NCBI GenBank assembly: GCA_025363015.1
Contig: JANYEQ010000061.1
Location: 1 to 49,215 of the forward strand
Length of the DNA stretch: 49,215 nt
Source of the DNA: Bacteroidota bacterium
GTDB lineage: Bacteria; Bacteroidota; Bacteroidia; B-17B0; Aurantibacillaceae
Direction of reading: 5' to 3'
Part shown: positions 1 to 9,415 of the stretch, piece by piece
Layout: each line of letters opens with the position of its first letter
Position numbering within the stretch: the first letter of the stretch is position 1
Notes under the pieces: generated by a model
The model's input: the letters and a program-made list of their open reading frames with translations, nothing else
The model's database searches: none
Told to the model about the DNA's origin: nothing
Made by a program: the position numbers and the translations under genes

Positions 1-223
1 ACAGAAAATTTATTGTATTAAACTAATTCAAAAATGGGTAGTCTTCTCTATACTTAACCTTTTTTATCCCCCCACTCGTACTCGTTTTAGCAAAACAATA
101 ACTAAAATATTTTAAAGGTGCAATTGTAATGGACTATTTCATTATGAAGAAGGATGTTTTATATTAGTACTTTTTTAATTGTATGGTTTGTTTTTTTGTA
201 ATTGTGCGTTGCAAACACGCATC
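1..223. other. intergenic stretch with no recognisable gene
   Basis: I see no open reading frame of useful length and no RNA gene here. There is a short hairpin (GCGT...ACGC around 206-220) and AT-rich sequence. The stretch ends where the MITE-like element starts, so it may once have been part of the same intergenic or decayed region. Confidence 0.4.
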
Positions 224-388
224 TAATACCAATTTTCGTTCAAAAAGATACAATAGAAACAAAATTATTTTTTATACAGACGATGAATAAAATCGTTGCT
301 TAGCCTAAGCTACGGAACTATTTTATGAAGAAGTATGAATGAAAAAGAATGAGTTTATGTGTATTTTTTTGAACGGATATTGGTATTA
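224..388. mobile_element. MITE-like element with 29-bp terminal inverted repeats
   Basis: The first 29 bases (224-252, starting TAATACCAAT) and the last 29 (360-388, ending ATTGGTATTA) are reverse complements with only three mismatches. Both ends carry TA at the outer edge, which would fit a TA target duplication of the IS630/mariner kind, but the palindromic termini make this ambiguous. The interior has a perfect hairpin GCTTAG-C-CTAAGC (298-310) and has no coding capacity. Size (165 bp), terminal repeats and lack of an ORF fit a non-autonomous miniature element. A large structured RNA or a recombination site is the alternative. No second full copy was noticed in the window. Confidence 0.6.
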
Positions 389-808
389 GAGGAAAAAGTC
401 ATCAAGCAAAGGCTGTATTAAATACCAATATAGGATTATTGCTTATTACCGATAACCTTTCTACTATTAAATTAGATGAACTTAAATAAAAACGAAAACT
501 CAATATTTTTTTAAATTTGAGGCAACTATTCAAAAAAGTATTAATGTTATATTAAAAGAAAATAAAAACTCAAACTTAATTCGCATTGAAGATTCTATTA
601 CCATTAATGGTATAGTAAAAAAAGTATTGCGCTTTGGTCTCCCATTCAATTAATTATAACATCAAATACTATTTTAATTAATTTTGAAATATAATTTTTA
701 TGCGAAGATTTTAATTTAACTGATTTAAAGATTCCATTTACAAATTCAGTTCAATTTGAAATTGAAGATGAAATATTAAATAAAGTAGGACAAAAATTTA
801 GGCTGACC
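389..808 (+). pseudogene. decayed coding sequence, function not recognised
   Basis: Three protein-like stretches follow each other in different frames. The first (about 388-489) ends in DNLSTIKLDELK then stop. The second (about 486-652) contains KFEATIQKSINVILKENK and ends FGLPFN then stop. The third (about 704-808) contains DLKIPFTNSVQFEIEDE and ends KFRLT then stop. The residue composition and the run of ordered segments look like one gene broken by frameshifts and stops. The 5' part may have been lost where the MITE-like element sits directly upstream. I do not recognise the family. Confidence 0.4.
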
Positions 809-818
809 TAAAAAAAAA

Positions 819-848
819 TTTAGTTAATCAAAAAAAAACATATATTTG
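819..848 (+). promoter_or_regulatory. probable sigma-A promoter of the porin gene
   Basis: TATATTTG at 841-848 matches the Bacteroidota -7 consensus TAnnTTTG exactly. TTTA at 819-822 lies 18 bp upstream, a 3/4 match to the -33 element TTTG with the same spacing as the tRNA-Gly promoter in this window. Only 14 bases separate the -7 box from the TTG start, so the leader would be short. Confidence 0.5.
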
Positions 849-862
849 TAAAAAATAAACAA

Positions 863-2215
863 TTGAAATATAATTCGAGACATATACTTATTATCGTTTT
901 AATCACTTTTTTAAAATTAACTACAACTGCTCAAGACAGTTTAAAAAAGCAAAATTGGTTTACACTTCACGCACAAGAAACTACCGTTAGCCAATATAGG
1001 CCAGCCTTTAATGCAAATTATACAGGAGCTCATAGCCAAACAACAGAACAACAATGGGCTACAACACTTACAAGTACTATTTTTGGTGGCGTAAAACTTT
1101 GGAAAAACGCATCAGCTTTTATTAATACCGAAATTGCTGGAGGCTCAGGTCTATCAAAGGCGTTTGGCATAGCCGCCTTTACTAATGGCGAAGCATTTAG
1201 AGTAGGTAGCCCCGAGCCAAAAATATATTTAGCCCGTGTTTTTTTTAGGCAATTAATTGCTTTAACAAAAGATAAAGAATGGCAGGCTGAAGGCGAAAAT
1301 AAAATAGCACAATATATTCCTACCAAATATTTTGCATTAACTGTAGGCAAAGTTTCTATTGCCGATTATTTTGATGACAATTCCTTTTCGCACAACCCAC
1401 GCAACCAGTTTTTAAGTTGGGGTTTAATGAGTAATGGTGCTTGGGATTATCCTGCAAATACACGCGGTTACACCCCAAGTGCTATTTTAGAGTACATAAG
1501 CAAAAAAATTGAAGTACGTTATGCCATGAGTATGCTGCCAATTACCGCCAATGGTAATGTTATGGATAAAAATATTGCAAAGGCAAACGCAAATAGTTTT
1601 GAAATAAAATACAAATATGCAATAAAGGGCTTGCAGGGTAAAGCCAGTGCCCTTGCCTTTTATAACACCACTTTAATGGGTAGTTATACTGCGCAAAATA
1701 TTGTTACTACTTATGATAGTATTAATCCTACATTTCCTATAAACGATTATAGCATAGTTGCAAGTCGCCAGTACGGGCGTAGTAAATATGGCATAGGTGT
1801 AAATGTAGAACAATATATCACGCCTAATATGGGTGTATTTGCTCGCGCATCTTACAATGATGGACAAAACGAAACCTGGTGCTTTACCGAAATTGATAGG
1901 GCTTTTAGTATTGGCGCTTCCTTAAATGGCACTAAATGGAAACGTAATAACGATGTCGTTGCTGTTGCTTATTGCCTATCGGGGCTATCGCAACAACATG
2001 TTAATTATTTATCAAAAGGGGGATTAGGCTTTATTATTGGCGATGGCAGATTAAATTATGCTAACGAACATTTATTCGAAACCTATTACAGCGCCTCCTT
2101 ATTAAATGGCAAAATAACACCCTCATTTGTATATCAATTTATTTTAAACCCTGCATATAATAAGGATAGAGGGCCAATTAGTGTTTATTCGTTCAGACTA
2201 CACTTTAGTATTTAA
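863..2215 (+). CDS. OprB-like carbohydrate porin family outer-membrane protein
   Basis: A 450-residue protein that begins with a TTG codon. The N-terminus is a typical Sec signal peptide (basic start, hydrophobic residues 8-23, then TAQDS). The rest is rich in alternating aromatic and polar residues, as expected for an outer-membrane beta barrel. The segments GKVSIADYFDDNSFSHNPR, SWGLMSNGAWDYPANTRG and the C-terminal FRLHFSI strand ending in an aromatic pair resemble OprB/carbohydrate-selective porins, which pass sugars across the outer membrane. The gene is monocistronic, with a 144-bp gap to the next gene. The substrate cannot be read from the sequence. Confidence 0.7.
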   Translation: MKYNSRHILIIVLITFLKLTTTAQDSLKKQNWFTLHAQETTVSQYRPAFNANYTGAHSQTTEQQWATTLTSTIFGGVKLWKNASAFINTEIAGGSGLSKAFGIAAFTNGEAFRVGSPEPKIYLARVFFRQLIALTKDKEWQAEGENKIAQYIPTKYFALTVGKVSIADYFDDNSFSHNPRNQFLSWGLMSNGAWDYPANTRGYTPSAILEYISKKIEVRYAMSMLPITANGNVMDKNIAKANANSFEIKYKYAIKGLQGKASALAFYNTTLMGSYTAQNIVTTYDSINPTFPINDYSIVASRQYGRSKYGIGVNVEQYITPNMGVFARASYNDGQNETWCFTEIDRAFSIGASLNGTKWKRNNDVVAVAYCLSGLSQQHVNYLSKGGLGFIIGDGRLNYANEHLFETYYSASLLNGKITPSFVYQFILNPAYNKDRGPISVYSFRLHFSI

Positions 2216-2359
2216 AATAAACTTCAATCGTGTTGCATCAGTCATTTGCGCTATAGCGATAAATTACTTTCACTATTATATTTCCCAAAAAACGCTAAAA
2301 ATGTTTTTTGTCTGTAACCTTTTCTAATATTTGTATTACAGATATGTTGCTTATTAATT

Positions 2360-5089
2360 ATGGTTAAAAAACTACTTGTATTATTATTTTTGTTTTTAGG
2401 ATTTTGCTATAAAGCACAAACTATAAAAATAAGTGGTAATATGGCCGATACAGCTGGCAAACAAAGCCTACCAAATGCTCTATTAATGGCTATAAAATTT
2501 AGCGATAGCACCTTAGTAAATTTTTCACGTAGCAATACAAATGGCATTTTTAAACCTTTCAAATTACCTGTTGATACATATATTGTAATTATTAGCCATC
2601 CTAGTTTTAATGATAAAACATATTTATTAGTGCCCAGTAAAATAGATACTGTATTTAATTTTAAAAATGTAATACTCCCTCAAAAAAGCGTACAACTTAA
2701 CGAAGTTGAAATTGTTGCATACAAAGAAAAAATGTATTATAAAGGCGATACCCTTCAATTTACTGCTGATAGTTTTAAAGTACAAGCCAATGCAAGTGTA
2801 GAAGATTTACTAAAAAAATTACCAGGTGTAAAAGTAGATGCCAAAGGCAAAATTACCATACAAGGTAAAACCGTTGACCAAGTATTAGTAGATGGCGATG
2901 AGTTTTTTGGTACTGACCCCACTATAGCTACCAAAAATTTAAACGCAAACACTGTTGAAACAGTACAAGTATTTGAAAAGAAAAACGAAAATACCGAAAG
3001 TGGCGATGAAACGGTAAAAATTGTTAACCTAAAATTAAAAGAAGATAGTAAAAAAGGATATTTTGGTAAAGTAAGTGGCGCAACTGACTTTAATAAATTT
3101 TACGAAAATGATGTGCTAATTAATAAATTTAAAAAACAACAAAAATTATCGCTATTTGGTTTGTTTGCCAACACCCCAAAAAATGCGTTTGATTGGAGCG
3201 AGGCTAATAAATATGGTCTAAGTAACGAAACTAATAATAATTATGATCCTGAAACTAACACCTGGGCATCCTCTAACGCCAGCGGAACAGGTGTACCACA
3301 AACCTTAAAATCTGGCTTTTACATTAACGATAAGTATGGTAAAAACACAAAAGTAAATGCCGATTATACTTTTAATCAAAATCAATTAGTAACGGGTAGC
3401 CAAATTAATACCCAATTTTTTTTACAAGATACTAGTTATACAAACCAACAGCAGCTAGGAAATAAGGCGCAAATACAAAGCCATAAATTTAATTTTAAAC
3501 TTACACAAAAACTAGACTCTTTAACCGAACTAACTATTAAACCAAAAATAAATTACAATTTGGGCAATAATGCCGATTTTAAAACCGATCAATTTATTTC
3601 AAAAAACAATGTATTAACGCGCCAAACAAGTATTTTAAATAGTAATACTAACGAAACAATAGATGCAAACGTAATGCTAAAACTAAATCGCAACTTTATG
3701 AAAAAAGACAGGAACCTAAACATTACCTATCAACCATCATACTACAATGCGCAAACAAACTCTAATTTAAATACTTCGTTTAATTACTATCAAAATCAAT
3801 TGCCCGATAGTGCCTTATTACAAAAACGCACACAGCTTAATCATAAAGAAGAACACACCGCTTCTATTACTTACACAGAACCTTTAAATAAAAAATTTAA
3901 ACTAGAAACAAGCGTCGGTGTTACCTATAATAAAAATAATAATAACCGCACTACTTTGGATTTTAACGGACAAGGCTACGATAATTTTAATTTTACACAA
4001 AGTAATAATTTTAAAAACTTACGCGTGGTAAACAGGGTTGGAACTAAATTAATTTACGACGTAAAAAAATACCGTATTAGTATTGGCTCAGCGTTTAGAA
4101 CTATTTATCAAGAAAATATAAATGTTACAAAAAATCAAAAGTTAAATCAAACCTTTAGAAATATTTTACCCTCCGCTTCATTTATTTATCGTATTAATCA
4201 AGGCTCTAACCTTACTGTTTTTTATAACAGTAGTGCTCAACAACCCGAATTACAACAAATGCAACCCGTGGTAGATAATACTGACCCTAACCGTATAACC
4301 ATTGGTAATCCTAACTTAAAGCCACAATTTAATAATAACATAAATGTTAATTACTATTTTTATAAAGGCATTACCGATGTGCATTTTTATTCAGGTGGGC
4401 AATACAGCAGTACTAACAACGAAATAAACGAAAAAACAACTTTTGATACGCAAGGCAAAAGTACTACAACACCCATTAACATAAATGGCAATTATAATGC
4501 AAACATTTGGTGTGGCGGGGCTTTTCCGGTATTTAAACGCCTTTTTAAAATAAATACTAATTTAAGTAGTGGCTTTAATAATAATGTTGCGTATATAAAC
4601 GATGTAAAAAATATTACTCAATTTTTTGATGTGGGTCAAAATTTAGGTGTAGAAAAACAATTAGATTATTTAGATGTTAGTATTATTGGAAGTTACAGTT
4701 ATAATATTCCTAAACAAACTATAAGTACTCAGTCTAAACCTTATTATACCTATGGAGTAGGTGGAAATTTAATGCTAAAGTTGCCAAAAAAATTTAAAGT
4801 AAATGCCGATGGAAACTACTCAAATAATGGTAATAGAGCAGTAGGCTACAATATTAATTACTTTATTTTAAATGCTAGCCTCAGTAAAACATTTTTGAAA
4901 AACGAAAATTTAATTGTGAGTGCCGAAGCTTATGATATTTTAAACCAAAATATTAGTAACCAGCGCGAAATTGCAGCCAACAAAATTATTGATACCAAAA
5001 CACAAATTATTAAACGTTATTTTTTGGCCCGTGTTATTTTTAAGTTTAACAGCAATAAAAAGAAGGAGGAAGAGAATGACTTTAATTAA
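2360..5089 (+). CDS. TonB-dependent-receptor-like outer membrane beta-barrel protein
   Basis: A 909-residue protein with a signal peptide (residues 1-20, ending YKAQ). A carboxypeptidase-regulatory-like Ig domain (about 21-115) follows, then a plug-like domain (about 120-210) with LLKKLPGVKVDAKGKITIQG and QVLVDGDEFFGTDP, then a long barrel rich in N, Y and F. This is the outer-membrane barrel family common in Bacteroidota (PF14905-like); members resemble TonB receptors, but many have no known ligand. No TonB box is evident. The end is acidic/basic (KKKEEENDFN), not the usual terminal aromatic. Its last 14 bases overlap the GLPGLI gene, so the two are probably translated together. Confidence 0.82.
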   Translation: MVKKLLVLLFLFLGFCYKAQTIKISGNMADTAGKQSLPNALLMAIKFSDSTLVNFSRSNTNGIFKPFKLPVDTYIVIISHPSFNDKTYLLVPSKIDTVFNFKNVILPQKSVQLNEVEIVAYKEKMYYKGDTLQFTADSFKVQANASVEDLLKKLPGVKVDAKGKITIQGKTVDQVLVDGDEFFGTDPTIATKNLNANTVETVQVFEKKNENTESGDETVKIVNLKLKEDSKKGYFGKVSGATDFNKFYENDVLINKFKKQQKLSLFGLFANTPKNAFDWSEANKYGLSNETNNNYDPETNTWASSNASGTGVPQTLKSGFYINDKYGKNTKVNADYTFNQNQLVTGSQINTQFFLQDTSYTNQQQLGNKAQIQSHKFNFKLTQKLDSLTELTIKPKINYNLGNNADFKTDQFISKNNVLTRQTSILNSNTNETIDANVMLKLNRNFMKKDRNLNITYQPSYYNAQTNSNLNTSFNYYQNQLPDSALLQKRTQLNHKEEHTASITYTEPLNKKFKLETSVGVTYNKNNNNRTTLDFNGQGYDNFNFTQSNNFKNLRVVNRVGTKLIYDVKKYRISIGSAFRTIYQENINVTKNQKLNQTFRNILPSASFIYRINQGSNLTVFYNSSAQQPELQQMQPVVDNTDPNRITIGNPNLKPQFNNNINVNYYFYKGITDVHFYSGGQYSSTNNEINEKTTFDTQGKSTTTPININGNYNANIWCGGAFPVFKRLFKINTNLSSGFNNNVAYINDVKNITQFFDVGQNLGVEKQLDYLDVSIIGSYSYNIPKQTISTQSKPYYTYGVGGNLMLKLPKKFKVNADGNYSNNGNRAVGYNINYFILNASLSKTFLKNENLIVSAEAYDILNQNISNQREIAANKIIDTKTQIIKRYFLARVIFKFNSNKKKEEENDFN

Positions 5090-5912
5090 TAGAGCTCATA
5101 TAAATAGAGATAATTATAATTGCTTGTTAAAAAATTATTATTATAAAAATCAAGCTGAATGTGCTTTTAAGGTTGAGTGCAATCAAAACTTTACATTAAA
5201 AAACATTGCTTGTATTATAGTTTTGTTAGTGTGTTTTTCAATAAATAGTAACTCTCAAATAACATCTGCTAAAATTACGTACGAACGGAAAACAAACCTC
5301 TTTAAAAAATTTAAAAACGAAAACCAAAAACGTTGGATAAAAGAAGAAGATAAAATTAAAATCGATTTTTTTGAACTATACGTTACTGATACCATTAGCC
5401 TATTTAAACCGCAAGAAAGTGAATTGCGCGAAAACATGAGCTGGACAACACAAAAAAACACAGTGTATCAAAATTTTAACACCCAGCAACGTTATATTAT
5501 AAAAACAATGTGGGGCGAAGAAATACATTTAAACGATAGCCTTTTTTTACGCCATTGGAAAATTACAGAGAGTAGCCGTAAAATTGCAGGTTACAATTGC
5601 CGTAAAGCCATTTGGCAAGCAAACGATAGTACGCGTATTTATGCCTGGTTTAGTTACGATATTTTACCCTCTACTGGCCCTGAAAGTTTTAATGGCTTGC
5701 CTGGCACTATTTTAGGTTTGGCTACGGAGGATGGTGGTGTTATTTATTTTGCTAAAAAAGTAGAAGTTTTAAATCCAATAGCTACAACATTTATAATTCC
5801 TAAAAAGAAAAAAATATTTACCATTAAACAACTTATAAGTGATATGGATAAACGCTACAGTAAAGAACCTTGGTATAAAGGGATGATGTACGAACAATTT
5901 GGTATTTGGTAA
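5076..5912 (+). CDS. GLPGLI family protein
   Basis: A 278-residue protein. The frame is open further upstream (from 4971), but the ATG at 5076 is preferred: it follows AAGGAGGAA and overlaps the previous stop by 14 bases. That purine run also encodes the Lys/Glu tail of the upstream protein, so it may not be a deliberate ribosome site. A hydrophobic segment at about residues 46-61, ending near NSNSQ, looks like a signal peptide with an unusually long (about 45 residue) N-region. The hallmark FNGLPGTILGLATEDGG at about 208-224 matches the GLPGLI signature (TIGR01200-type). Family function is unknown; members are often encoded beside TonB-receptor-like barrels, as here, which suggests a periplasmic or surface partner. 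Confidence 0.83.
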   Translation: MTLINRAHINRDNYNCLLKNYYYKNQAECAFKVECNQNFTLKNIACIIVLLVCFSINSNSQITSAKITYERKTNLFKKFKNENQKRWIKEEDKIKIDFFELYVTDTISLFKPQESELRENMSWTTQKNTVYQNFNTQQRYIIKTMWGEEIHLNDSLFLRHWKITESSRKIAGYNCRKAIWQANDSTRIYAWFSYDILPSTGPESFNGLPGTILGLATEDGGVIYFAKKVEVLNPIATTFIIPKKKKIFTIKQLISDMDKRYSKEPWYKGMMYEQFGIW

Positions 5913-5951
5913 AACGTATATTTATTTTTTTGTAGTATATTAGCCTTTTTA

Positions 5952-7793
5952 ATGAAAAAACTATTTTCGGTTTTAAAATATACTAAAAACTATAAAGGCT
6001 ACACCGCTTTAAACGTGCTGTTTAATGTGCTGTTTGCCATATTTTCGGCCTCTATATTGGCTTTAATTGCGCCGTTTTTAGATTTACTATTTAAAAATAA
6101 CGACGCTACTATTTTACAAATTTTATTTAAAGGCGAACCGAAATTTTCGCTCTCATCAACCTATTTAAAAGATGCTTCTAACTTCTATTTAGCAGGCCTA
6201 ATTTTAACAAAAGGTAAATTGGGCGCATTAACTTTAATATGTTTTTTGATTTTTATTTTAACGCTATTTAAAAATATATTTAGATATATGGCCATGTATT
6301 TTGTGGCCCCTATTCGCAATGGCGTTGTTAGAGATTTACGCAATAAAATGTATAAAAAAGCAATGGCATTGCCCTTAAGTTATTATAGCGAAGAAAAAAA
6401 AGGCGATTTAATGAGCCGCATGACCACCGATGTGCAAGAGATTGAATGGAGCATTATGCAAACCTTAGAAATGATTTTTAGAGAACCCTTAACCGTAATT
6501 ATTTTATTTTCGTTAATGCTATTAATTAGTGCTAAGCTTACTTTGTATATTATTTTATTATTACCAATTGCCGCTATAATAATTGCCTTACTTGGTAAAA
6601 GTTTAAAAAATGCATCTAGCGCTACTAAGCATACATTGGGGCAATTAATAAGTTTAATTGAAGAAACCCTTGGAAGTTTAAAAGTCATAAAAGCCTTTAG
6701 TGCCAATACACACATGAGCGGAAAATTCGAAGAAATTAATCAATCCTACTACAAACAATCGGTGAAAGTATATCGTAAAACAGATATTACCTCTCCTCTA
6801 ACCGAAACAATTGTAACGGCCATTTTAATGCTAATTTTATTATTGGGTGGTAAAATGGTATTTAGTGAGGAGTTAACAGGAGCTTTGTTTATTGCTTATT
6901 TTGCCTTAGCATCACAGTTAATTCCACCCTTAAAACAAATAACTTTTTCATATAATAACATTCAAAAAGGTATAGCCAGCGAAGAACGTATTGATAAAAT
7001 TTTATTAGCCGATGATATCATTAAAGAAAGTACAAATCCAATTACTATTCAACAATTTAATTCATGTATCGAATTTAAAAATGTTTCGTTTGCGTATCAC
7101 AAAGGCGATGAAGGTTACGTTTTAAAAAATATAATTTTAACCATACCAAAAGGTAAAACCATTGCTTTGGTTGGACAAAGTGGCAGTGGTAAAACAACTT
7201 TAGCCGATATGTTACCACGTTTTTACGATACAGATGCTGGCGAATTATTAATTGATAACATTAATATTAAAGATTTAAAAATAGAAAATTTACGCAGTTA
7301 CATTGGCGTTGTTACCCAAGAAAGTATTTTGTTTAATGATACGATTTTAAATAATATTTCTTTTGGCTTACAACACAAAACAAAAGACGAAATTATTAAC
7401 GCCGCAAAAATTGCAAATGCGCACGATTTTATTATGCAATTACCAAATGGTTACAATAGTAATATTGGCGATAGAGGTGGCAAATTAAGCGGCGGACAAA
7501 AACAACGCATTAGTATTGCCCGTGCTATTTTAAAAAATCCAGATATTTTAATATTAGACGAAGCTACTTCGGCCTTAGATACAGAGAGTGAAAAGTTAGT
7601 ACAAGAGGCTTTAACTAATCTGATGAAAAACCGAACAAGTTTAGTAATTGCTCACCGCCTGAGTACCATTGCCAATGCTGATGAAATTATTGTAATGCAT
7701 AATGGAGAAATTATTGAGAGGGGCAATCATCAACAACTATTAGCATTAAATGGTTCGTATAAAAAGTTATGCGACATGCAAAGTTTTTCTTAA
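5952..7793 (+). CDS. ABC exporter, MsbA/lipid-flippase type (TMD-NBD half transporter)
   Basis: A 613-residue half transporter. The N-terminal membrane domain has hydrophobic spans at about 17-45, 92-118, 170-215 and 280-325. The ATPase domain has Walker A GQSGSGKT (408-415), Q-loop VVTQES (about 453-458), signature LSGGQ (512-516), Walker B ILILDEATSALD (532-543) and the switch histidine in AHRLS (568). Length and order fit type IV exporters such as MsbA, which flip lipid A or lipids across the inner membrane using ATP, probably as a homodimer. The exact substrate is inferred, not shown. The stop codon directly abuts the stop of the convergent histidine kinase, leaving no room for a terminator between them. 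Confidence 0.88.
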   Translation: MKKLFSVLKYTKNYKGYTALNVLFNVLFAIFSASILALIAPFLDLLFKNNDATILQILFKGEPKFSLSSTYLKDASNFYLAGLILTKGKLGALTLICFLIFILTLFKNIFRYMAMYFVAPIRNGVVRDLRNKMYKKAMALPLSYYSEEKKGDLMSRMTTDVQEIEWSIMQTLEMIFREPLTVIILFSLMLLISAKLTLYIILLLPIAAIIIALLGKSLKNASSATKHTLGQLISLIEETLGSLKVIKAFSANTHMSGKFEEINQSYYKQSVKVYRKTDITSPLTETIVTAILMLILLLGGKMVFSEELTGALFIAYFALASQLIPPLKQITFSYNNIQKGIASEERIDKILLADDIIKESTNPITIQQFNSCIEFKNVSFAYHKGDEGYVLKNIILTIPKGKTIALVGQSGSGKTTLADMLPRFYDTDAGELLIDNINIKDLKIENLRSYIGVVTQESILFNDTILNNISFGLQHKTKDEIINAAKIANAHDFIMQLPNGYNSNIGDRGGKLSGGQKQRISIARAILKNPDILILDEATSALDTESEKLVQEALTNLMKNRTSLVIAHRLSTIANADEIIVMHNGEIIERGNHQQLLALNGSYKKLCDMQSFS

Positions 7794-9299
7794 TTACCCT
7801 CGTTTTAAAGCAATTCTAAACGTAGTGCCTTTATTAGCTTCGCTGCTTACTACAAAAATTTTTCCTTCGTGGTAATTTTCTATAATGCGTTTACAAAGAC
7901 TTAAACCCAAACCCCAGCCTCGTTTTTTAGTCGTAAAGCCTGGCTCAAAAACGGTTTTAAATTTAGATTTTGAAATGCCTTTGCCAGTATCTGTAATATC
8001 TACAAACAAACCTTCTGGTACATCAATTAAGGATAGACTAATGCTCCCCTTACCATCCATAGCATCTACTGCATTTTTACAAATATTTTCTATAACCCAT
8101 TCAAACAAAGGGGTACAAAGGTAGGCCTGTAAATGATCGCTCGGTAAATTAAGTTTGTATTCCACATTGCGCGAGGTTCTATTTTTTAAATAATTTATAG
8201 CATTTATTAAAACTTCGTTTACATTTTCGTTTACTAATGTGGGCTGCGAACCTATTTTACTAAAACGTTCGGTTATCATTTGCAAACGTTTTACATCGTG
8301 TTGCATTTCGGTAACAATGGTTTCATCCACCCCAACACTTCTTAAATGCTCGTTCCAGGCCATTAGCGAGGATAAGGGGGTGCCTAATTGATGGGCGGTT
8401 TCTTTACTCATACCCACCCAAACTTGGTCTTGCTCGGCCTTTCGAGCGGTGCTAAACAATATATACGCTATTAATAAAAATAAACCAATGACGCCAAATT
8501 GAACATAAGGGTAATATTTTAATTGCGTGAGTAAATTGGATTGAGCATAAAAAATATAATTAGTTGTGCCTTCGCCCAAATCTACTTCTATTGGTGTATT
8601 TTGAGTAGATAGCTCTTGTAGTTTTATAAATAATTTTTGTTTTGTATCTACTTCTTTAATATCTATTTTTCCTAAATCTATCACGCTATCTTTTGCAGCA
8701 TTTGTAAATATAACCGGCACACCAGCCGAGTTTACTGCCACATCGGTAATAAACGATTTTATTAAACTATCGTAAAGTAATTTTATATTGGTAAACACTT
8801 TACTGTCTTTATGATATAATTTTTGGTATCGCCCCTTGTAGTATTCAAAAGTGATGGGAGCGTATAATTGTTTCATTATTGCCAATTGTTCTTGTAAGTA
8901 CGTTTTATTTTTTTCTTTAGCGGTATCTAAATTTCGCCACTGTAAAATAGCATCGCTTTCGTTAGTTAAAATTACAGGAACACTTGTGTTTTCTTGTAAA
9001 ACAATTAAGGCAAAATTATCAATACTGCCATTACTTGTACTAATTTGTTTGGTGGCTTGAGCAAATAATTCAGCTTTTTTACGTTCTTCTACTTTTATTT
9101 TTTCAAATAATTCGTTAGTAATTTTTACTAGTTTGGCTTTTTTTTCAACGGCTTCAGCCCAAAGTTTAGCTTTTTGCCGTTCTTCTTTAGCAATGCGTTT
9201 TACTAAATCGTTTGTGTACCAAAGCGATGCAATTACTATTAATAAAGCAAATGCGGCTAAGGTTAATTTCCAGCGTTGTTTTTTTGCGTAAATATTCAC
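7794..9299 (-). CDS. membrane sensor histidine kinase
   Basis: A 501-residue protein starting with GTG. A transmembrane helix at 12-29 is followed by a charged helical stretch (31-88, probable coiled coil, many K/E/A), an extracytoplasmic sensing region (about 90-262), a second helix (266-284), then the kinase core. The H-box KETAHQLGTPLSSL puts the phospho-acceptor at His303. The N-box is ENICKNAVDA (404-413), G1 is DTGKGI (437-442) and G2 is GWGLGLSL (461-468). No HAMP or receiver domain is present and no response regulator lies next to it, so it is an orphan kinase. The signal is unknown. Confidence 0.87.
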   Translation of the reverse strand: MNIYAKKQRWKLTLAAFALLIVIASLWYTNDLVKRIAKEERQKAKLWAEAVEKKAKLVKITNELFEKIKVEERKKAELFAQATKQISTSNGSIDNFALIVLQENTSVPVILTNESDAILQWRNLDTAKEKNKTYLQEQLAIMKQLYAPITFEYYKGRYQKLYHKDSKVFTNIKLLYDSLIKSFITDVAVNSAGVPVIFTNAAKDSVIDLGKIDIKEVDTKQKLFIKLQELSTQNTPIEVDLGEGTTNYIFYAQSNLLTQLKYYPYVQFGVIGLFLLIAYILFSTARKAEQDQVWVGMSKETAHQLGTPLSSLMAWNEHLRSVGVDETIVTEMQHDVKRLQMITERFSKIGSQPTLVNENVNEVLINAINYLKNRTSRNVEYKLNLPSDHLQAYLCTPLFEWVIENICKNAVDAMDGKGSISLSLIDVPEGLFVDITDTGKGISKSKFKTVFEPGFTTKKRGWGLGLSLCKRIIENYHEGKIFVVSSEANKGTTFRIALKRG

Positions 9300-9365
9300 G
9301 TATTAAATATAATAGTTAATATGATTAAACGTAAAAAAAGTAAATTTATTGGCTTCATCACAAAA

Positions 9366-9393
9366 AAAAATCGGATTGTAAAACCCGATTTTT
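9366..9393 (-). terminator. intrinsic terminator of the small lipoprotein gene
   Basis: A 9-bp perfect stem AAAAATCGG / CCGATTTTT with a 10-base loop lies between the lipoprotein stop (9416) and the kinase start. A T-run on the minus strand (As at 9362-9370) completes it. Confidence 0.7.
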
Positions 9394-9415
9394 TTATTAT
9401 TTTTTTTAAATAAAA

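Noticed and set aside
1030-1350. 106-residue minus-strand frame inside the porin gene
   Set aside because: It is antisense to a well-supported coding sequence, has no recognisable motif and no start context.
4971-5075. Longer N-terminus of the GLPGLI gene
   Set aside because: The extra 35 residues lie inside the barrel gene in another frame; the ATG at 5076 has better context.
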